Positions 13,606-15,057 of a DNA stretch of 15,057 nucleotides are shown one piece after another (within the stretch, counting starts at the first letter, position 1; every line of letters begins with the position of its first letter). The position numbers and the translations under genes are program-made. Source of the DNA: DATKSS01 sp049582065 (lineage in GTDB: Bacteria; Chloroflexota; Dormibacteria; Dormibacterales; Dormibacteraceae); contig JBAUTF010000152.1 of assembly GCA_049582065.1 (NCBI GenBank), forward strand, positions 1 through 15,057, in the 5' to 3' direction. Under the pieces are notes generated by a model, which saw only the letters and a program-made list of their open reading frames with translations, did not search any database and was not told the DNA's origin.

Positions 13606-14222
13606 GGAGCTTCTGCGACCTGGATAGCCTGGTCGGTGGTCGAGACAGGAGACTCGGTGCCGCCGGACGAGCCGGGCTCGGCGATCACGGCGGCCAGGTG
13701 CATCACAGCCCCCGCGTACACGAACGCGGCGGCCCTCTCTGCCCCAACCACCAGCACCAGGCCCGCTGGCGAGGATGAGCGGACCTCAACGCCCAGGGCG
13801 AAAGGCTCGACGGCAAGGTGGTCGGGCAGACCATCGAGCACGAGCAGGTCGACCCGCGACCCGGCCGGCGCCGCCGGCACGTCCTGGAGCGGGACGAAGA
13901 CAAGCCTGCGGTCGGCGGGCGAATCCGACGCGCTGGCGTCGCTGTGCTGGATCAGTTGCCCAGCTACGAGATCGTGCGAGGCCCGAAGGGCCGCCAACGC
14001 AGGGCCGTCGGCTCGCGTGAACAGCTGCCGACCACCGCCACCTACGGCGACACGCGCGAGCGCCACCGACCCGCCGGCGAGCGTTGTCCCCGCGGGGATG
14101 TCTTCGGCCGCTACGTAGACCTCGACCGCGTCGCGCGACGGATTGGCGAAGACCAGCAGCCCCGCGGTCACCGCCCCGCCCAGCGCCAGCGCAACGAACG
14201 CGACCAGCCAGCGTTTGATCAT
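13602..14222 (-). CDS. cpaB: CpaB/RcpC-like SAF-domain pilus assembly protein
   Basis: The protein is 206 aa. A single N-terminal membrane helix (LVAFVALALGGAVTAGLLVF, residues 6-25) is followed by an SAF domain (VYVAAEDIPAGTTLAGGSVALARV, positions ~36-59, and DLVAGQLIQ near 84-92) and a beta-rich C-terminal part. CpaB/RcpC sits in the periplasm or at the outer face of the membrane and supports Tad pilus biogenesis, perhaps by binding peptidoglycan. ATG 14222 is placed directly before the helix; an in-frame start 12 codons upstream is less likely. It is the first gene of the Tad operon, divergent from the 14331 gene across 108 bp. Confidence 0.85.
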   Translation of the reverse strand: MIKRWLVAFVALALGGAVTAGLLVFANPSRDAVEVYVAAEDIPAGTTLAGGSVALARVAVGGGGRQLFTRADGPALAALRASHDLVAGQLIQHSDASASDSPADRRLVFVPLQDVPAAPAGSRVDLLVLDGLPDHLAVEPFALGVEVRSSSPAGLVLVVGAERAAAFVYAGAVMHLAAVIAEPGSSGGTESPVSTTDQAIQVAEAP

Positions 14223-14330
14223 CGCCGCGACGTTAAAGTGCGCAGCTCCGTCGCACAATCCAGGTTGTTAACGCGCGCAGACTGTAAATCTGGACTTGAC
14301 ATCTGGTCGGCGCCGATTATTGTGCTCCGC
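14223..14330. other. Divergent intergenic region between cpaB and the 14331 gene
   Basis: This 108-bp region must hold the promoters for both directions. The plus-strand promoter is clear (14296-14323). For cpaB I see no strong -35/-10 pair; a weak TTGTGC...TTAACG combination lies about 30 nt upstream of the ATG. An inverted repeat with 4-bp arms and a 7-nt loop (CAGACTGTAAATCTG, around 14278-14292) and a GTTAAC palindrome (14268-14273) are candidate operator elements, but both are short enough to be chance. Confidence 0.4.
14296..14323 (+). promoter_or_regulatory. Predicted promoter of the 14331 gene, implying a leaderless mRNA
   Basis: A perfect -35 TTGACA (14296-14301) is followed by a 16-nt spacer and TATTGT (14318-14323, 4/6 match to TATAAT). 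A transcription start about 7 nt below the -10 would fall at about 14330-14331, exactly on the ATG of the downstream gene. No Shine-Dalgarno sequence precedes that ATG. Both observations fit a leaderless transcript, which is common in actinobacteria. Confidence 0.55.
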
Positions 14331-14954
14331 ATGGCCGCTGCGACGACGACCCTCCCCGATGAAGCGGCCGTCGAGTCGCGGCGCAGGTCGCTCCTGGCCG
14401 AATCGGACACGCTCCTCGACGATGTCGAGAACCTTCGGTTGGTAGATCAGGTCGAGGCGCCGCCGCAGCTTCGAGAGGCGATCCGCGCTCTACAGATCCG
14501 TCTCGGCCGCCGCAACCCACCCCTGCCACCGGCCACCATTGACGCAGCCCACGACCTGGTGTTCGCGGTTCAGCAGAGGCTGATGGCCGCCAATCCAAAC
14601 CACCCACGCCCCAATCGACATGTCGGACGCCCGAGCGGACAGCCTGTCGTGACGGTGATCCGCGAGGACAGGCGATGGAAGGTCCTTACGTTGCCGGCGC
14701 CGTCGAGCAGCTCTGATGAGGCCGAATGGCTCGCGATGGTCGACTGCACCGTCGAGCGCGCTTGGGACCGCTGGTGCTACGCGCAGCAGCAGGCGGCGCG
14801 CGCCGCCCGAGAGCATTTCAGGGCGCACCTCGCGGTCGCGGTCGCGCGCGCCGCGTGGTCCAACTACTGGGAGCTGCTGCAGGACGCCGAGCGAATCAAG
14901 GAGCGCCTGCGCCGGCCGCACGGTGCAGGAAGGTCCTCAGCTCGTCGCTTCTGA
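14331..14954 (+). CDS. Hypothetical protein, 207 aa, mostly helical and soluble
   Basis: I do not recognise this family. No signal peptide, membrane helix or metal motif is visible. Residues 1-95 are charged and helical (LLAESDTLLDDVENLRLVD; QLREAIRALQIRLGRR). A Pro/Asn-rich linker (NPNHPRPNRHVGRPSGQP) follows at ~96-114. Then come a short strand segment (VVTVIREDRRWKVLTLPAP), a Ser-rich loop, and a long aromatic/alanine-rich helix region (RAWDRWCYAQQQAARAARE; WSNYWELLQDAERIKERLRR). The start is ATG 14331, chosen because of the promoter immediately before it. The last 59 nt overlap the convergent left end of the next gene, and codon third positions there lose their G/C bias. The divergent position next to cpaB suggests, but does not prove, a link to the Tad system. 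Confidence 0.65.
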   Translation: MAAATTTLPDEAAVESRRRSLLAESDTLLDDVENLRLVDQVEAPPQLREAIRALQIRLGRRNPPLPPATIDAAHDLVFAVQQRLMAANPNHPRPNRHVGRPSGQPVVTVIREDRRWKVLTLPAPSSSSDEAEWLAMVDCTVERAWDRWCYAQQQAARAAREHFRAHLAVAVARAAWSNYWELLQDAERIKERLRRPHGAGRSSARRF

Positions 14955-15057
14955 CCGGTGCCCCGGACGCCCGCACCCTGCCCGCGAACAGCTGAAGGAA
15001 GACTCGCAAGCCCTCGTCGTCGAGCATCGTCGCCGCCTCGATGATCTCGGCCGCCGC
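14896..15057 (-). CDS. Partial CDS, C-terminal 53 aa of an unknown protein
   Basis: An open minus-strand frame enters from the right edge and ends at a TGA (14898-14896). Codon third positions are overwhelmingly G/C, as expected for a real gene here. The visible sequence includes AAEIIEAATMLDDEGLRVFL, then QLFAGRVRASGAP and SDELRTFLHRAAGAGAP, and is likely helical. No family is recognisable from this fragment. It converges on and overlaps the 14331 gene by 59 nt. Confidence 0.5.
   Translation of the reverse strand, partial: AAAEIIEAATMLDDEGLRVFLQLFAGRVRASGAPVRSDELRTFLHRAAGAGAP

Noticed and set aside
12886..14118. A 410-codon plus-strand frame opposite tadA and cpaB
   Set aside because: Arg/Gly/Asp-rich shadow; the opposite strand carries Walker A/B motifs and the CpaB SAF domain.
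1..15057. CRISPR array, tRNA gene, insertion sequence or prophage
   Set aside because: No regularly spaced direct repeats, tRNA-like cloverleaf, transposase or terminal inverted repeats were seen; the only repeat is the two-copy 40-bp tandem at 3691-3770.

Overview
The window is very GC-rich (roughly two thirds G+C by eye), almost entirely coding, and full of 1-8 nt gene overlaps and GTG/TTG starts. It looks like chromosomal DNA of a high-GC soil-type bacterium: Actinomycetota, or an Actinomycetota-like lineage within Chloroflexota or Dormibacterota. The zinc-ribbon/RNase HI pair and the ~70-aa stand-alone biotin carrier favour that part of the tree. Nothing here fixes the phylum. I see no transposase, phage gene, tRNA or CRISPR array.

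Layout. (A) 1-164: a short spacer, with the N-terminus of an unidentified minus-strand gene running off the left edge. (B) ~165-544, minus: RNase P RNA (rnpB), with a recognisable promoter overlapping the stop of the gene before it. (C) 569-8578, minus: one dense transcription unit read right to left: mobA, etfB, etfA, a GT2 glycosyltransferase, an acyl-CoA carboxylase carboxyltransferase, a beta-keto acid cleavage enzyme (BKACE), a biotin carrier protein, a COG1579 zinc-ribbon protein, RNase HI, and an adenosine-deaminase-family enzyme. (D) 8577-9440, plus: a metal-dependent amidohydrolase, divergent from mobA with physically overlapping start codons. (E) 9392-14222, minus: a Tad/Flp pilus-type secretion operon (cpaB, tadA, tadB, tadC, two TadE-like pseudopilins, one TadG-like protein) in which every junction overlaps. 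(F) 14331-14954, plus: an unrecognised 207-aa protein, probably on a leaderless transcript, divergent from the Tad operon. (G) 14896-15057, minus: the C-terminal end of an unknown gene.

How the genes may work together. Block C looks like an acyl-CoA/keto-acid catabolic module. ETF takes electrons from an acyl-CoA dehydrogenase encoded elsewhere, the carboxyltransferase and biotin carrier are two parts of an acyl-CoA carboxylase (the biotin carboxylase is absent), and BKACE cleaves a beta-keto acid with acetyl-CoA. Housekeeping nucleic-acid genes (zinc ribbon, RNase HI, deaminase, rnpB) follow it. Block E encodes the motor, platform and minor pseudopilins of a Tad system, but no Flp pilin, prepilin peptidase, TadZ or secretin is visible.

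Points most worth a second look: a CysRS-like helical segment read in frame into the glycosyltransferase with no ATG/GTG/TTG start available; replacement of the catalytic Glu of the HAGE motif by Gln in the deaminase; CATG-overlapping divergent starts; a 40-bp tandem repeat inside the metabolic operon; a Tad operon without a pilin; and an apparently leaderless gene next to it.
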